The notes below the pieces were generated by a model. That model ran no database searches and was not told the DNA's origin. It saw only the letters and a list, made by a program, of their open reading frames with translations. From the NCBI GenBank assembly GCA_018714405.1, contig DVNM01000027.1:1-59044 (forward strand): a stretch of DNA of 59,044 bases, read 5' to 3'. A program made the translations under genes and the position numbers. Of this stretch, positions 59,029 to 59,044 are shown piece after piece; positions within the stretch are counted from its first letter, which is position 1; each line of letters begins with the position of its first letter. This DNA comes from Scybalenecus merdavium (GTDB taxonomy: Bacteria > Bacillota > Clostridia > Oscillospirales > Acutalibacteraceae).

Positions 59029-59044
59029 CTCCTCTCCCCAAAAA

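Noticed and set aside
1..59044. CRISPR arrays, tRNA or rRNA genes
   Set aside because: Intergenic gaps were read for regular repeats and cloverleaf arms; none was found. A covariance-model scan would be the decisive check.

Overview
The window looks like a chromosomal segment from an anaerobic, low-oxygen-adapted member of the Clostridia (most like gut Oscillospirales/Ruminococcaceae). This is inferred from the gene set: a 2-hydroxyacyl-CoA dehydratase-type iron-sulfur system with its activase, a pyrophosphate-type phosphofructokinase, the PyrK/PyrD(B) dihydroorotate dehydrogenase, RqcH, a DUF4364 protein, an OmpR-family two-component system with PepSY proteins, and Gram-positive style AGGAGG ribosome binding sites throughout. 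Coding DNA is fairly GC-rich, which leaves many long stop-free antisense frames that are not genes. No tRNA, rRNA, CRISPR array or prophage was seen.

Layout. 1-131: the left end of an IS30-family insertion sequence running off the window. 132-5412: arginine operon argC-J-B-D-F with tandem ArgR-like boxes and a consensus promoter. 5476-8378: a two-gene dehydratase/activase operon with a fused second subunit. 8556-9685: a radical SAM gene behind a 23-codon ORF that overlaps a terminator/anti-terminator pair. 9758-14188: six-gene operon DUF1858-trmK-nif3-rqcH-ispD-ispF (tRNA modification, ribosome rescue, isoprenoids). 14281-18012: HAD phosphatase, alpha/beta hydrolase, DUF4364, GNAT, YbaK-like editing protein. 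18057-23119: a nucleoside-binding BMP lipoprotein divergent from a phosphorylase-MtnA-deaminase cassette for purine nucleoside/methylthioadenosine salvage. 23187-34698: a methyltransferase, ttcA, and a complete UMP operon pyrC-carA-carB-pyrK-pyrD-pyrF-pyrE-pyrB-pyrI. 34900-35310: a small membrane protein under a LexA-like box. 35359-40067: two paralogous membrane-anchored PepSY proteins and a sensor kinase/response regulator pair sharing a candidate operator. 40138-44541: Tex, HAD hydrolase, thioredoxin and thioredoxin reductase. 44600-47683: a truncated Xre-like ORF, a YeiH-type transporter and a MATE exporter. 47860-53403: one giant secreted repeat protein. 53813-58758: ClC-type anion transporter, esterase, PPi-type phosphofructokinase, metallophosphoesterase. 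58813-59028: dense nested inverted repeats.

How the parts relate. Two whole pathways (glutamate-derived citrulline formation and de novo UMP) sit in one window and both use carbamoyl phosphate made by carA-carB. The nucleoside cassette can return purine bases and methylthioribose phosphate. The most unusual items are the radical SAM leader region, the dehydratase-activase fusion, the InlB-type repeats inserted inside a BMP binding protein, the shared 11-bp-phased operator in front of the response regulator and both PepSY genes, and the SOS-like small membrane protein.

All functional names come from recognising conserved motifs by eye; no database search or structure prediction was run.
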